Assembly (NCBI RefSeq): GCF_004022565.1
Contig: NZ_CP022987.1
Span: 2,170,001-2,234,000 of the forward strand
Origin: Pollutimonas thiosulfatoxidans
Lineage (GTDB): Bacteria > Pseudomonadota > Gammaproteobacteria > Burkholderiales > Burkholderiaceae_B
DNA: 64,000 nucleotides
Direction of reading: 5' to 3'
The position numbers and the translations under genes were made by a program. Each line of letters opens with the position of its first letter. Position 1 is the stretch's first letter. Of the stretch, positions 44,087 through 52,978 are shown in pieces. The notes below the pieces were generated by a model that was not told the origin of the DNA, made no database searches, and saw only the letters and a list, made by a program, of their open reading frames with translations.

Positions 44087-44593
44087 CTAGGGTTCAGCCA
44101 TCACAAAGCGCTCCAGCTTGCCGCTGCCGTGCGCCACCTGCGCCCACCCGCCTGCGTCGAAGTCCAACACGGCCAATGACGCTGGCGGATAGGCGTCGTG
44201 CAGTAGTTCGAGCTGCGACGCATCGCCATCGCCGCACAAATGTTGCGCGGCCAATGCCACCCCGGGATTGTGTCCCACCAGCAATACCGTATGGATTCCC
44301 GGCTTTAATTCCTGTATGCGCTGCATGATTAACCCCACTGATGCCTCGTACAGACGCGCCTCGTCAAGAAACTCGATGGCGCCGCCAAAAGCCCTGAACA
44401 CATGCTGCCAGGTTTGTTGCGTGCGTATGGCTGTCGATACGATGGCAAGGTCGGGGCGCAGACGCTGCGACACCATATAAGCCCCAACGGTTTCTGCCTC
44501 GCGGTGCCCGCGATCACTTAGCGGCCGTTGATGATCTTGCAGACCTGGCGGATGACTGGCATGGGCATGGCGCAGCAACATAAGACGAAGCAT
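44087..44593 (-). CDS. SixA-like histidine phosphatase
   Basis: A 168-residue histidine phosphatase. The RHG-type motif is LMLLRHAHASHP, with the second catalytic His in LLVGHNPGVALAAQ. SixA removes phosphate from histidine-containing phosphotransfer domains; this could do the same or act on a small molecule. It is 36 bp upstream of the uronate dehydrogenase gene on the same strand. Confidence 0.88.
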   Translation of the reverse strand: MLRLMLLRHAHASHPPGLQDHQRPLSDRGHREAETVGAYMVSQRLRPDLAIVSTAIRTQQTWQHVFRAFGGAIEFLDEARLYEASVGLIMQRIQELKPGIHTVLLVGHNPGVALAAQHLCGDGDASQLELLHDAYPPASLAVLDFDAGGWAQVAHGSGKLERFVMAEP

Positions 44594-44824
44594 GAAAGCG
44601 GTTCCTTGGGGGTGTGCATCATCCTTAATCCTACTACGCCGGGCGGCTAGTGGGGGACGTCATCCCCGGTAAACCCTGACGTTCGCGTAACCATGGCGCA
44701 GGCGCAGCCTGTCGGCATACGGATTGCTGTGAGCGCCGGGGGAATCAGCGCCTTGCCGCTGCGACTCCTACCAAGGTGGCGCCAACCTTCTGGCGCGCCT
44801 TTCAATATCTTGTCGGGAGCCATC

Positions 44825-45721
44825 ATGTTCGTGCACAACAAACGTTTGCAATATACCGTCAGGGTCACCGAGTCCAATCCCGGTCTGGCCAACCTTATGC
44901 TGGAGCAGTTCGGCGGACCGCAGGGAGAACTGGCGGCCGCCTGTCGTTACTTCACCCAGGCTTTAGGTGAAGACGACCCCGGGCGTAAAGACATGCTGAT
45001 GGACATCGCCACCGAAGAGCTCAGCCACCTGGAGATCATAGGAACGATAGTGGCCATGCTTAACAAGGGTGCCAAGGGCCGTCTGGCCGAGGGCGTGGAG
45101 GAAGCCGCCGACCTTTATCGATCTATCAATGGTGCCGGCAACGACTCCCATGTCACACAGATTCTCTATGGCGGCGGCCCTGCCCTGACCAACTCCGGCG
45201 GACAACTATGGACAGCCGGTTACATCGACTCCATCGGCGAACCAACGGCAGATTTGCGGTCCAATATCGCAGCAGAAGCCCGAGCCAAGATCGTTTACGA
45301 ACGACTCATCAACGTGACCGACGATCCCGGCGTGAAAGACGCCCTGGGCTTTCTGATGACGCGCGAGGCAGCGCACTTGATGTCGTTTGAAAAAGCGCTA
45401 TATGCCATCAGCCCGAACTTCCCACCGGGGAAAATGCCCGTCATTCCGGCCTTTGCGAATAAATACGTCAATATGTCGCAAGGCGACGGCGACATGCGCG
45501 GGCCCTGGAACAGCGACGACAACTTCGAATACCTTACCGACGGCGACGAGCAGATTCCGGCTGACGGCGGCGACGGCCTGCCCCACGTGAAGCTCGACAC
45601 CAAAGATACCAAAGTGCTGAAGGCCATGGCCGCGCGCACCAAGTCCGACCCAAATTCCAACCCGGTTACGGGCGCCGAACTGGGTCAGGAAGGCGGCCCT
45701 TCGCTGGAGGACAGCGTGTAA
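44825..45721 (+). CDS. katN: Manganese catalase
   Basis: A 298-residue ferritin-like di-manganese catalase. The metal ligands are visible in order: Glu in GGPQGELAAACRYF, Glu and His in TEELSHLEIIG, Glu in IAAEARAKIVYE and His in TREAAHLMSFEKAL. It destroys hydrogen peroxide without haem. The ATG at 44825, preceded by GGGAGC, gives the family start MFVHNKRLQYTV; upstream in-frame codons are spurious. A stable hairpin follows. Confidence 0.92.
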   Translation: MFVHNKRLQYTVRVTESNPGLANLMLEQFGGPQGELAAACRYFTQALGEDDPGRKDMLMDIATEELSHLEIIGTIVAMLNKGAKGRLAEGVEEAADLYRSINGAGNDSHVTQILYGGGPALTNSGGQLWTAGYIDSIGEPTADLRSNIAAEARAKIVYERLINVTDDPGVKDALGFLMTREAAHLMSFEKALYAISPNFPPGKMPVIPAFANKYVNMSQGDGDMRGPWNSDDNFEYLTDGDEQIPADGGDGLPHVKLDTKDTKVLKAMAARTKSDPNSNPVTGAELGQEGGPSLEDSV

Positions 45722-45728
45722 AAACCAA

Positions 45729-45758
45729 GACATCGCGGCATGACTGTGCCGCGATGTC
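45729..45758 (+). terminator. Hairpin after the manganese catalase gene
   Basis: A 12-bp perfect stem (GACATCGCGGCA / TGCCGCGATGTC) with a 6-nt loop begins seven bases after the stop codon. There is no clear T run, so it may be a weak terminator or an mRNA-stabilising structure. Confidence 0.6.
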
Positions 45759-46230
45759 GGCTGACTGGCGGGCGGCGTGCTTATAAAAAAATGCACGAAA
45801 ACCTCGCAAATCGCGTACAATGTATCACTTCATGTCGGCAATACAGTATAAAAACCGATCAAACGCGGCCTACGTCGCAAACGTTGTTTTCAAGATATCC
45901 ACCTACCCGGGTGTAAGCAGCAGCAATCAATTTGCTTGATGCAATAGAAAAATGGCCAAGGCCGGGGTAGCGCTGGAAAGCGTAGTTCCATCATTCTGAA
46001 TCGTGTGGTTCTACCGCGCTGGCGACCTGCTCGCCAGCGGTCACGTCCATCGTGCCCGCCATCCTGGCGGCGCTTGCACGTCGATTCGTTATCGCTGCTT
46101 TCGCAGTGCACAACACCCGACGTGCTTCTGAGAAATGAGCTGCCCCCCGTTCTGGGCACGGCCTGGTCATTTCTCGAAACCTTGAAATGAGTCGATGTAT
46201 TGCTCTTTCAAAAATGGAGGGAAGTTCCCA
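45759..46230. other. Intergenic region before the betaine importer
   Basis: About 470 bp without a recognisable gene; several short overlapping frames are spurious. GGAGGG at 46217-46222 is the ribosome site for the next gene. Confidence 0.5.
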
Positions 46231-47196
46231 TTGAAAATTCTTAACCAACTCAGTATTTCCTTACTGGCAGCCGCTGCTGTAATCGCCGCGCCCGCCTACG
46301 CCTTCACGCCTGAATCCAGCGACCCCATAAAGATCGTGGACAACAATTGGTCCAGTCAGAAGGTGTTGGCTCGCGTCGCGCAACAACTGCTCGAGAACAT
46401 CGGCTACGAGACGAAAATCGTACCGTCGGACAGCCAGGGGCAGTTTGCGGCTATGGGCTTGGGCGACTTGCACCTGCAGATGGAAGTCTGGGAAGGAACG
46501 ATGGACGACAGCTTCATGAAGGAAGTTCAGGCAGGCCGCATGGTGGACCTGGGCAGCCATACCGCGACAACGCGTGAAGACTGGTGGTACCCCCTGTACA
46601 TGGAAGACATCTGTCCCGGTTTGCCAGCCTGGGAGGCCCTGAATGCATGCGCCGACAAATTCGCCGCCCCTGAAACCGCCCCCAAAGGGCGCTACCTGGC
46701 CGGCCCTGTTGACTGGATCAAACACGACCATGAAAAGATCGACGCACTGAACCTGAACTTTACCGTGATCAACGCCGGCTCGGCCGCAGCCTTGTTTGGC
46801 GAGCTGAAGTCAGCCGCCGCACGCAAAGAACCCATCGTGCTGTTTAACTGGGCACCCAACTGGGTAGGTGCGGCCTTCCCAGGAAAATTCGTCGAGTTTC
46901 CAGAACACGAGAAGGCCTGCACCGAAGATCCGAGCTGGGGCGTCAACCCAGACAAGACCTACGACTGTGGTTCCCCCCAGGGCGGCTACTTGAAGAAAGC
47001 GGCATGGTCGGGCTTTGAAGAAAAATGGACTTGCGGCTATCAACTGATCAAGAACATCGACTTTACCGGTCCGATGATCGACCAGGCCGCCGCGCTGGCC
47101 GATGTTGAAGGCATGGCACACGACGTCGCCGCCACGGCGTGGATCGAAAACAATCAGGAGCAGGTAGCCGCATGGACGCCCGCTTGCGCTAGTTAA
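46231..47196 (+). CDS. proX: Glycine betaine/proline ABC transporter substrate-binding protein (ProX-like)
   Basis: A 321-residue OpuAC-family receptor. It starts at TTG with GGAGGG eight bases before; that start gives a clean signal peptide (LSISLLAAAAVIAAPAYAF). The aromatic-rich binding pocket is suggested by DNNWSSQKV, REDWWYPLYM and FNWAPNWVG. It binds betaine or a related quaternary amine in the periplasm and feeds the ProVW genes downstream. Upstream ATG at 46195 would give an odd charged leader. Confidence 0.9.
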   Translation: MKILNQLSISLLAAAAVIAAPAYAFTPESSDPIKIVDNNWSSQKVLARVAQQLLENIGYETKIVPSDSQGQFAAMGLGDLHLQMEVWEGTMDDSFMKEVQAGRMVDLGSHTATTREDWWYPLYMEDICPGLPAWEALNACADKFAAPETAPKGRYLAGPVDWIKHDHEKIDALNLNFTVINAGSAAALFGELKSAAARKEPIVLFNWAPNWVGAAFPGKFVEFPEHEKACTEDPSWGVNPDKTYDCGSPQGGYLKKAAWSGFEEKWTCGYQLIKNIDFTGPMIDQAAALADVEGMAHDVAATAWIENNQEQVAAWTPACAS

Positions 47197-47273
47197 GACC
47201 TGCACGCGTGACGACGGTTGCATCGTCACGCGGGCTGCGCTTTTGCGCATTTATCTATTTGAAAGGTCTGGCT

Positions 47274-48302
47274 ATGAGCAAATCGGTAAAAATTTCATGC
47301 AAAAATTTGTGGCACCTGTTTGGCAAGGGCAGCGCAGGTTTTCTGGATAAACATCAACACAACCCCAGCGAAGCCGATCTGGCATCTGCTGGCTTGATTG
47401 CCGCCGTGCACGACGTCAGCTTTGATGTCTATGCCGGTGAAATCCTGGTCATCATGGGTCTAAGCGGTTCGGGAAAATCCACACTGGTGCGTTGCCTGAC
47501 GCGACTGATCGAGCCCAGCGCCGGACAAGTCCTATTCGATGGGGTGGATCTCTTGCAAGCGTCAAGCCGTAGCTTGACTGATATACGCCGGCGCAAGATG
47601 GGCATGGTGTTTCAGAACTTTGGGCTGCTGCCACATCGCACGGTATTGGACAATATCGCCTTTCCCCTGGAAATCCAAAAGGTACCGAAAGCAGACCGCT
47701 TGACGAAGGCGCAAGAGCTGGTCGCAACCGTTGGCCTGGAAGGGCGCGAGCACAACTTTCCCCGCGAATTGTCGGGCGGCCAGCAACAGCGGGTGGGCAT
47801 TGCGCGCAGCCTTATCGGCGAGTGCGATGTCTGGTTTCTGGACGAACCGTTCTCGGCTCTTGACCCGCTGATCCGGCGTGAGATGCAAGACGAGTTTGTC
47901 AGCCTGCAATCGCGACTGAACAAAACCATCGTCTTCGTCACGCACGACTTTGATGAAGCCGTCCGCCTGGGCGACCGTGTGGCCATCATGAAAGACGGCC
48001 ATCTGTCTCAGATCGGCACCGCTGAAGAACTCTTGATGACGCCGGCCAACGATTACGTAAAAAAATTCGTGCAGCACGCACCACGCGCCAAATTAATTAC
48101 GACCCAGAAGATCATGGTGCCTGCAAAGGCCGGTGATATCAGCGTTGCCACGCATGCGAACGCGGTTAAGGCTACTGATGTATTGGAAAAGATTGCTCAG
48201 CGCGTTATCGAAGCCGATAAAGCACTGCCCGTCGTCGATGCCGCAGGCTTGGTGGTGGGCCAGGTCAGTCGCGAAAACCTGGCGCGGGCGCTATTCCAAT
48301 GA
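47274..48302 (+). CDS. proV: Glycine betaine/proline ABC transporter ATP-binding protein (ProV-like)
   Basis: A 342-residue ABC ATPase. Walker A is GLSGSGKSTLVRC, the signature LSGGQQQRVGIARSL, and Walker B VWFLDEPFSALDP. A CBS-type region at the C-terminus (about residues 285-342, DKALPVVDAAGLVVGQVSRE) probably senses ionic strength or nucleotides, as in OpuA. It overlaps the permease gene by 4 bp. Confidence 0.93.
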   Translation: MSKSVKISCKNLWHLFGKGSAGFLDKHQHNPSEADLASAGLIAAVHDVSFDVYAGEILVIMGLSGSGKSTLVRCLTRLIEPSAGQVLFDGVDLLQASSRSLTDIRRRKMGMVFQNFGLLPHRTVLDNIAFPLEIQKVPKADRLTKAQELVATVGLEGREHNFPRELSGGQQQRVGIARSLIGECDVWFLDEPFSALDPLIRREMQDEFVSLQSRLNKTIVFVTHDFDEAVRLGDRVAIMKDGHLSQIGTAEELLMTPANDYVKKFVQHAPRAKLITTQKIMVPAKAGDISVATHANAVKATDVLEKIAQRVIEADKALPVVDAAGLVVGQVSRENLARALFQ

Positions 48303-50377
48303 CACAAACCATCACCTTGTCCAACGACAGCATCAATGCCGCGAATGCCAACAGGCAGCGCCCTGCCACCGAAGTAAGCGCCCGTAGCGTCAAGGCTTCA
48401 CTGACAGGACGACCGGCCAAAGCACGCCCGCATCATTGGGCTTTGTATTGGGCAGCAGCGCTAGCCATTATTGTGCTGGGCCAGTTTGCAGTCAGCCGGC
48501 TTGAGTGGATCGCCAGCTACCCGTCCAGCTGGATTATGCCTCTTAAGGATTGGATAGACTCATTTTTTGAATGGCTGATCTATGGCCTGCTCTTTTTCGA
48601 AGGTACGCCATTCGAGTTCGCGCCACGCGACATAACCCGCGGATTCTCGGCGCTGCTGGCCTACCCTTTGGGACTGACCGCGTCGCTGTTCTCCGATGGC
48701 TACTCCAAGACGGTTCCGGCACTGCCATGGGTCACTGTGGCCGGACTTGCCGCGCTGTTGGGGCATTGGGTGGGCGGCTGGCGTAGCGCATTGCTGGCCG
48801 CAGCGGCGTTCAGCTACTTGGCATTGTTTGGCGTCTGGCAGGCGTCGATGCAGACTTTTTCGCTTGTGCTCATTACGGTACCCCTGGTTTTCCTGATCGG
48901 TTTGGCAGCCGGGATAGTGATGAGTAAAAGCCAGCGCTTCAAAAGAGCAGTGACGCCACTGTTCGATATCCTGCAAAGTATGCCGCCGTTTGCCTACTTG
49001 GTGCCCATCGTCGTGTTGTATGGCGTGGGCGACGTGCCCGCCATGATCGCTACCGCCCTATTCGCCGTACCACCCGTTGCGCGATGCATCGCACTGGGTC
49101 TGGAAGGCGTGCAAAAAGGCGTGCTGGAGGCAGGACGGATGATGGGTTGCACGCGCTGGCAGCTATTGTGGCAAGTGCAGATGCCGGCCGCACGCTCGGT
49201 GATACTGGTGGGCTTGAATCAAGGCATCATGCAAACACTGGCCATGATCGTCTTGGCCGCCCTGATCGGGGCCTCGGGCCTGGGCAGCGAGCTGCTGACC
49301 TCACTGCAATCGCTACGCCTGGGCGAAGCCTTGGAACAAGGCATTGCGATTGTTGTGATCGCCGTGGTGCTGGATCGCCTAAGCCGAGCCTATGCGCTCA
49401 AGCAACCGGTGTATGCAGACCCACGCCGCAGTTGGTGGCGGCGCCACCCCTATGTAGCGCTGGCGCTGGCGTACTTGATTGTCAGTATTATGCTTGCTCG
49501 GGTGTTTCCCCAGATGGCGCTACTGACGGGTGAACACAGCATTACCACCGCGCCGTACTGGAATGCCGGCATCGATTGGATCAACCTGCACCTGTATGAA
49601 TCCGTCCAGGCATTTCGAAACTTCACGCTGCTCGAAATCCTGATCCCGACCCGCAACTTTTTTCAAGCAATTCCGTGGGTCACCTTGGTAGCCTTGCTCG
49701 CTTTACTCGGCTATCGCTTGGGCGGCTGGTCTGTAGCGCTGGTTGCCGGTTTGTTGACATTGTTTCCCGCAGTCACGGGACTTTGGATTCAGACGATGAC
49801 TACGCTGTACATGATAGGAACGGCAGCCGCCGTTTGTGTCGTCGTGGGCTTTGCAATTGGGCTGGCTGCATCACGCAGTGCGCCCTGGTCTCGTTTTGCG
49901 GCCGGCGTATGTGATTTCTTTCAGACCTTCCCATCGTTTATCTACCTGATTCCGGTAGTGATGCTGTTCAAGGTAAGCGACTTATCCGCCATTATCGCCG
50001 TGCTTTTGTTTGCCGTTGTGCCGATGATACGCTACACCATATTGGGCCTGCGAGGCGTACCGAAGCCCATTATGGAGGCAGCAACGCAACAAGGCACAAC
50101 GCCGCTACAGCGCTTGGTAAAGGTGGAGTTGCCAATAGCGCTGCCCGAAATCATGCTGGGTGTGAATCAGGTGATCTTCATGGCGCTCTTCATGGTTGCC
50201 ATTACCGCCTTGATCGGAACTCAGGATCTAGGTGCAGAGATCAATGTCGCTCGTTCAGGCAATGAAATTGGCAAGGCTTTGGTAGCCGGCTTGTGTATTG
50301 CGTTTCTTGGAATCACCGCAGACCGCTTGATCGGCGCATGGGTCAAGCGTAAAAGAATCGCGTTGGGTTCGGCTTAA
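48299..50377 (+). CDS. proW: Double-length betaine/proline ABC permease (tandem ProW)
   Basis: A 692-residue membrane protein that holds two complete permease units. The first EAA loop is EAGRMMGCTRWQLLWQVQMP (about residue 275) and the second EAATQQGTTPLQRLVKVELP (about 595). Each half also has an N-terminal membrane section with a similar FPALPWVT/FFQAIPWVT segment. Usual ProW proteins are about 280-350 residues and work as dimers, so this looks like a fused dimer. It ends the proXVW operon. Confidence 0.92.
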   Translation: MTQTITLSNDSINAANANRQRPATEVSARSVKASLTGRPAKARPHHWALYWAAALAIIVLGQFAVSRLEWIASYPSSWIMPLKDWIDSFFEWLIYGLLFFEGTPFEFAPRDITRGFSALLAYPLGLTASLFSDGYSKTVPALPWVTVAGLAALLGHWVGGWRSALLAAAAFSYLALFGVWQASMQTFSLVLITVPLVFLIGLAAGIVMSKSQRFKRAVTPLFDILQSMPPFAYLVPIVVLYGVGDVPAMIATALFAVPPVARCIALGLEGVQKGVLEAGRMMGCTRWQLLWQVQMPAARSVILVGLNQGIMQTLAMIVLAALIGASGLGSELLTSLQSLRLGEALEQGIAIVVIAVVLDRLSRAYALKQPVYADPRRSWWRRHPYVALALAYLIVSIMLARVFPQMALLTGEHSITTAPYWNAGIDWINLHLYESVQAFRNFTLLEILIPTRNFFQAIPWVTLVALLALLGYRLGGWSVALVAGLLTLFPAVTGLWIQTMTTLYMIGTAAAVCVVVGFAIGLAASRSAPWSRFAAGVCDFFQTFPSFIYLIPVVMLFKVSDLSAIIAVLLFAVVPMIRYTILGLRGVPKPIMEAATQQGTTPLQRLVKVELPIALPEIMLGVNQVIFMALFMVAITALIGTQDLGAEINVARSGNEIGKALVAGLCIAFLGITADRLIGAWVKRKRIALGSA

Positions 50378-50384
50378 GCAAATA

Positions 50385-50417
50385 AAAACCGGCAGAGCCA
50401 TTGGCTGTGCCGGTTTT
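50385..50417 (+). terminator. Rho-independent terminator of the betaine operon
   Basis: AAAACCGGCAGAGCCA and TGGCTGTGCCGGTTTT form a 16-bp stem with one mismatch, ending in TTTT. It lies 8 bp after the proW stop and also faces the toxin-antitoxin genes, so it may act both ways. Confidence 0.85.
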
Positions 50418-50447
50418 GACTAAAGATATTGGTACTGAGCGTTGTAG

Positions 50448-50732
50448 TCAGGCCAATGCATCAATGACTGCTTCGGGGTTGCGCTCGATCACATTGAGCA
50501 GCACCAGTGCAGGACCACGCGGAATACGATCACCCCGTTCCCAATGGCGCAAGGTCGCCGTGGAGAAGCCAAAACGGGCAGCAAACTGCTCTTGTGTCAT
50601 ACCCACCTTGGCTCGTAGCGCCTTCACATCGACGACACGCGGACGATGCACACGCACGCCACGCTCATCGCCCTGGGCATGAGAGATGGCTTCTTGCAAA
50701 CCTTGCTTAATGCTTTCGAATGCGCGGCTCAT
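50448..50732 (-). CDS. HTH-type antitoxin (NadS/HigA-like)
   Basis: A 94-residue protein with a C-terminal Xre-type HTH: LRAKVGMTQEQFAARFGFS then STATLRHWERGDRIPRGPA. An N-terminal segment precedes it. It overlaps the toxin gene upstream by 4 bp. It should bind the toxin and repress the operon, probably at the palindrome at 51071. AAAGGA supports the start at 50732. Confidence 0.88.
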   Translation of the reverse strand: MSRAFESIKQGLQEAISHAQGDERGVRVHRPRVVDVKALRAKVGMTQEQFAARFGFSTATLRHWERGDRIPRGPALVLLNVIERNPEAVIDALA

Positions 50733-51070
50733 GAATTTCGTCCTTTCCAAATGCTTACCAATATTTCGACCAGACCGGCCAGCTCATTGCGTTCTGCCTT
50801 CGTCAAGTTGGCTTTGTCTCCTTTAGAGAAAAGCGTCAACAAGTATAGGAGCATGCAGTCATCATGGTAGTAGTAAATAATGCGCACGCCCCCGCTTTTG
50901 CCTTGCCCGCCTCGACGCCAACGTAACTTACGTACGCCACCGGTGCCCTCCATAAGGTCACCATCCTGCGGGTGCTCGGCTAAGTAGTCGATCAGGTCGC
51001 GGCGTTCATCCTCACTCAGAAGCTTGTTCGCTAGCCGACTATAGGTGGGTAGTTCCGCGATACCGTGCAT
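50729..51070 (-). CDS. RelE/HigB-type toxin
   Basis: A 113-residue toxin of the RelE superfamily. The core is DLIDYLAEHPQDGDLMEGTGGVRKLRW followed by GGVRIIYYYHDDCMLLYLLTLFSKGD (listed here in parts; the conserved Arg and Tyr are in GVRIIYYYH). Such proteins cut mRNA on the ribosome. Toxin-first order is typical of higBA-like pairs. Confidence 0.88.
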   Translation of the reverse strand: MHGIAELPTYSRLANKLLSEDERRDLIDYLAEHPQDGDLMEGTGGVRKLRWRRGGQGKSGGVRIIYYYHDDCMLLYLLTLFSKGDKANLTKAERNELAGLVEILVSIWKGRNS

Positions 51071-51088
51071 AATGGATTGTAATCCATT
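51071..51088. promoter_or_regulatory. Palindrome at the toxin-antitoxin start (candidate operator)
   Basis: AATGGATT-GT-AATCCATT is an 8-bp perfect dyad immediately upstream of the toxin start codon (51070). A second overlapping AATCCA-TT-GGATT follows. This is where an antitoxin would bind for autoregulation. Confidence 0.55.
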
Positions 51089-51100
51089 GGATTACCACAA

Positions 51101-51268
51101 TCAAGAGTGGTGGCTAGGCTCTTTACCAAGTCCAATGGGATCACCGAAGGATTCCACACGAAGATGGAGATGCTCTCACGCCGAGCGTATGGCTTCAGGA
51201 ATTTTGAGAATTACCGCATGCGAGTCTTGGCTCAATGCGGTTGGAATGGTGTAATTAACCGAGTGTAG
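51101..51268 (+). pseudogene. 3' remnant of an ISL3-family transposase
   Basis: An open frame ending at TAG 51266-51268 reads FTKSNGITEGFHTKMEMLSR, then RAYGFRNFENYRMRV and CGWNG, which match the C-terminal end of ISL3-family transposases. There is no start and no upstream part; the frame begins inside the toxin-antitoxin control region. Confidence 0.7.
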
Positions 51269-51329
51269 TGAATGCCCAGATCCCCCGATATGGACTGACC
51301 CCAATTAGTTGGACATTTGAAGCGGGTGG

Positions 51330-52130
51330 TTAACCCACTGGGCACTGAGTCCTGTATTGAACTGGACTCAGTCCTTTTAATCTGGTCTTGATCCGCTCGT
51401 GATTGTAGTAGTGAATATACTTGCGCAGGCCAGCGTCAAGCAGTTCAACGCTATCGAATTTGTTTAGGTAGAAAAACTCCGACTTGAGTGTGCCAAAGAA
51501 ACTTTCCATGGAGGCGTTATCTAGGCAGTTTCCCTTGCGTGACATGCTTTGGGTCAACCCATGTTCTGCCAACTGCCGTCGATACGCGGGCATGTGATAC
51601 TGCCAGCCCTGATCCGAATGAAGTAACGGGGTTTGGCCGTCGCCGAGTTTGCTTAACGCCCTTTTGAGCATAGTGCTGACCAATGGCAGTTGAGGCGTTC
51701 TTCGTGTTTCGTAGGCCACAATTTCCCCGTTGTACAGGTCCATTACGGGCGAGAGATAGAGCTTATCGCCTCGGACATTGAACTCGGTCACATCGGTCAC
51801 CCACTTCTGGTTGGGCTGATGCGCCCGGAACTGTCGATCCAACACGTTGGGCACATTAGCATTGATTTCCCCACGATAAGAACGGTACTTCTTAGGGCGA
51901 ACCAGCGACCTCAACCCTAGCAACTGCATCAGGCGCTGAACCGTTTTGTGATTGACCCCCGAGCCCGCATTCTGCAGCTCTGCTGTGATACGCCGATAGC
52001 CGTAGCACCCCTTGTGACGCTCGTAGACTTCTCGAATCTGAGCCTTCAAAGTGGCATACTTGTCGCTCCCCTGTTGGATCTTGGCTTGATAGTAAAACGT
52101 GCTGCGCGAGAGCCTGGCGATCTTGAGCAA
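51330..52130 (-). CDS. IS3-family transposase OrfB (DDE integrase domain)
   Basis: A 266-residue frame with an rve integrase domain: WVTDVTEFN (first Asp), LLHSDQGWQYH (second Asp) and DNASMESFFGTLKSE (Glu). The frame is open upstream of the ATG (VVIELRQQHSLATLLKIARL), so the protein is made mainly as an OrfAB fusion through a -1 shift near 52170 at CCCAAAAAAC. Confidence 0.93.
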   Translation of the reverse strand: MLKIARLSRSTFYYQAKIQQGSDKYATLKAQIREVYERHKGCYGYRRITAELQNAGSGVNHKTVQRLMQLLGLRSLVRPKKYRSYRGEINANVPNVLDRQFRAHQPNQKWVTDVTEFNVRGDKLYLSPVMDLYNGEIVAYETRRTPQLPLVSTMLKRALSKLGDGQTPLLHSDQGWQYHMPAYRRQLAEHGLTQSMSRKGNCLDNASMESFFGTLKSEFFYLNKFDSVELLDAGLRKYIHYYNHERIKTRLKGLSPVQYRTQCPVG

Positions 52131-52162
52131 TGTCGCCAGTGAATGTTGCTGCCTCAGTTCGA

Positions 52163-52693
52163 TTACAACTTGCGTTTTTTGGGCGCAACCTGCTTCTTGG
52201 CTCGAACCAAGGCATCCAACTTTTTTAGGTACGCCACCTCCGCGCGCAGATATTCATTCTCTTTGCGCAAAGCTTCCAGCGTACAGGCATCCTGTGGCTG
52301 CACAGGAGCAGGTAACGGATTTTCGGGATTTTTCATCTTCTTCGGGCGTCCTCGCGGCTTTGGCTCTAATGCATCTAAACCACCTTCATAATACCGGCGC
52401 GCCCAGCCCGAAACCATCCTGGCTCCCCCACGCAAATCAAACAGCGCAGCCACCTGATTGAAAGACAACCCCTGCTGCCACATCTGATTTAACACCGAAA
52501 GTTTAAATCGGGCACTGTAATGGCTGGGCCTCTTACGCAAACCCGCATCGCCATGGTGGCGATAAAGGTTAACCCAGCCCTTGATCGTCATACGATTCAC
52601 CCCGAACTTGGCCGATAGCACCTTGTAACCTGAGGCTCCTTTCAAGTACTCCTCAACTATTGCCTGCTTAAATTCCTCGTCATATTGCGCCAT
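52163..52693 (-). CDS. IS3-family transposase OrfA (HTH)
   Basis: A 176-residue DNA-binding subunit with two HTH domains (KVLSAKFGVNRMTIKGWVN; FNQVAALFDLRGG) and a C-terminal leucine-zipper-like coiled coil (LEALRKENEYLRAEVAYLKK). It ends in a slippery A6 run that allows the shift into orfB. Start 52693 (MAQYDEEFK) is typical. Confidence 0.93.
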   Translation of the reverse strand: MAQYDEEFKQAIVEEYLKGASGYKVLSAKFGVNRMTIKGWVNLYRHHGDAGLRKRPSHYSARFKLSVLNQMWQQGLSFNQVAALFDLRGGARMVSGWARRYYEGGLDALEPKPRGRPKKMKNPENPLPAPVQPQDACTLEALRKENEYLRAEVAYLKKLDALVRAKKQVAPKKRKL

Positions 52694-52978
52694 AAAAAAC
52701 ACCCCGAAGGTTGGATGGGTGTCCAACTTTTGGGGTGCAGTTCAATAACGGGGAAGAGCCGCTTCATAGACTTCTGTGTACTACCATGGATGCATTCTTG
52801 GCGGACAGAGGGTCATTCATACTGTTGCGCTAAATCCGCATTAACAAATTATCTACAAAAACAATAAATAGGATGTACCCCCAAATGTACCCCCAGAGCG
52901 TTGGCGCTGGAGGCATTTTTGCTCGAGCAAATCGGGCACCCTGTTAGAAAGTAGACTCCGAATTATTAGTTGCAGCCG

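Larger units (their letters stand above)
51291..52744 (-). mobile_element. IS3-family insertion sequence (IS150-like)
   Basis: A complete element of 1454 bp. Imperfect terminal inverted repeats are TGGACTGACCCCAATTAGTT at the left and TGAACTGCACCCCAAAAGTT (reverse strand) at the right, both continuing GGACA. A 3-bp target duplication ATA flanks it (51288-51290 and 52745-52747). It encodes orfA and orfB, linked by a -1 frameshift at an A run. The intact ends and duplication imply a recent or functional insertion. Confidence 0.92.

Noticed and set aside
45890..46159. Open frames before the betaine receptor gene
   Set aside because: Arginine-rich low-quality translations overlapping on opposite strands.
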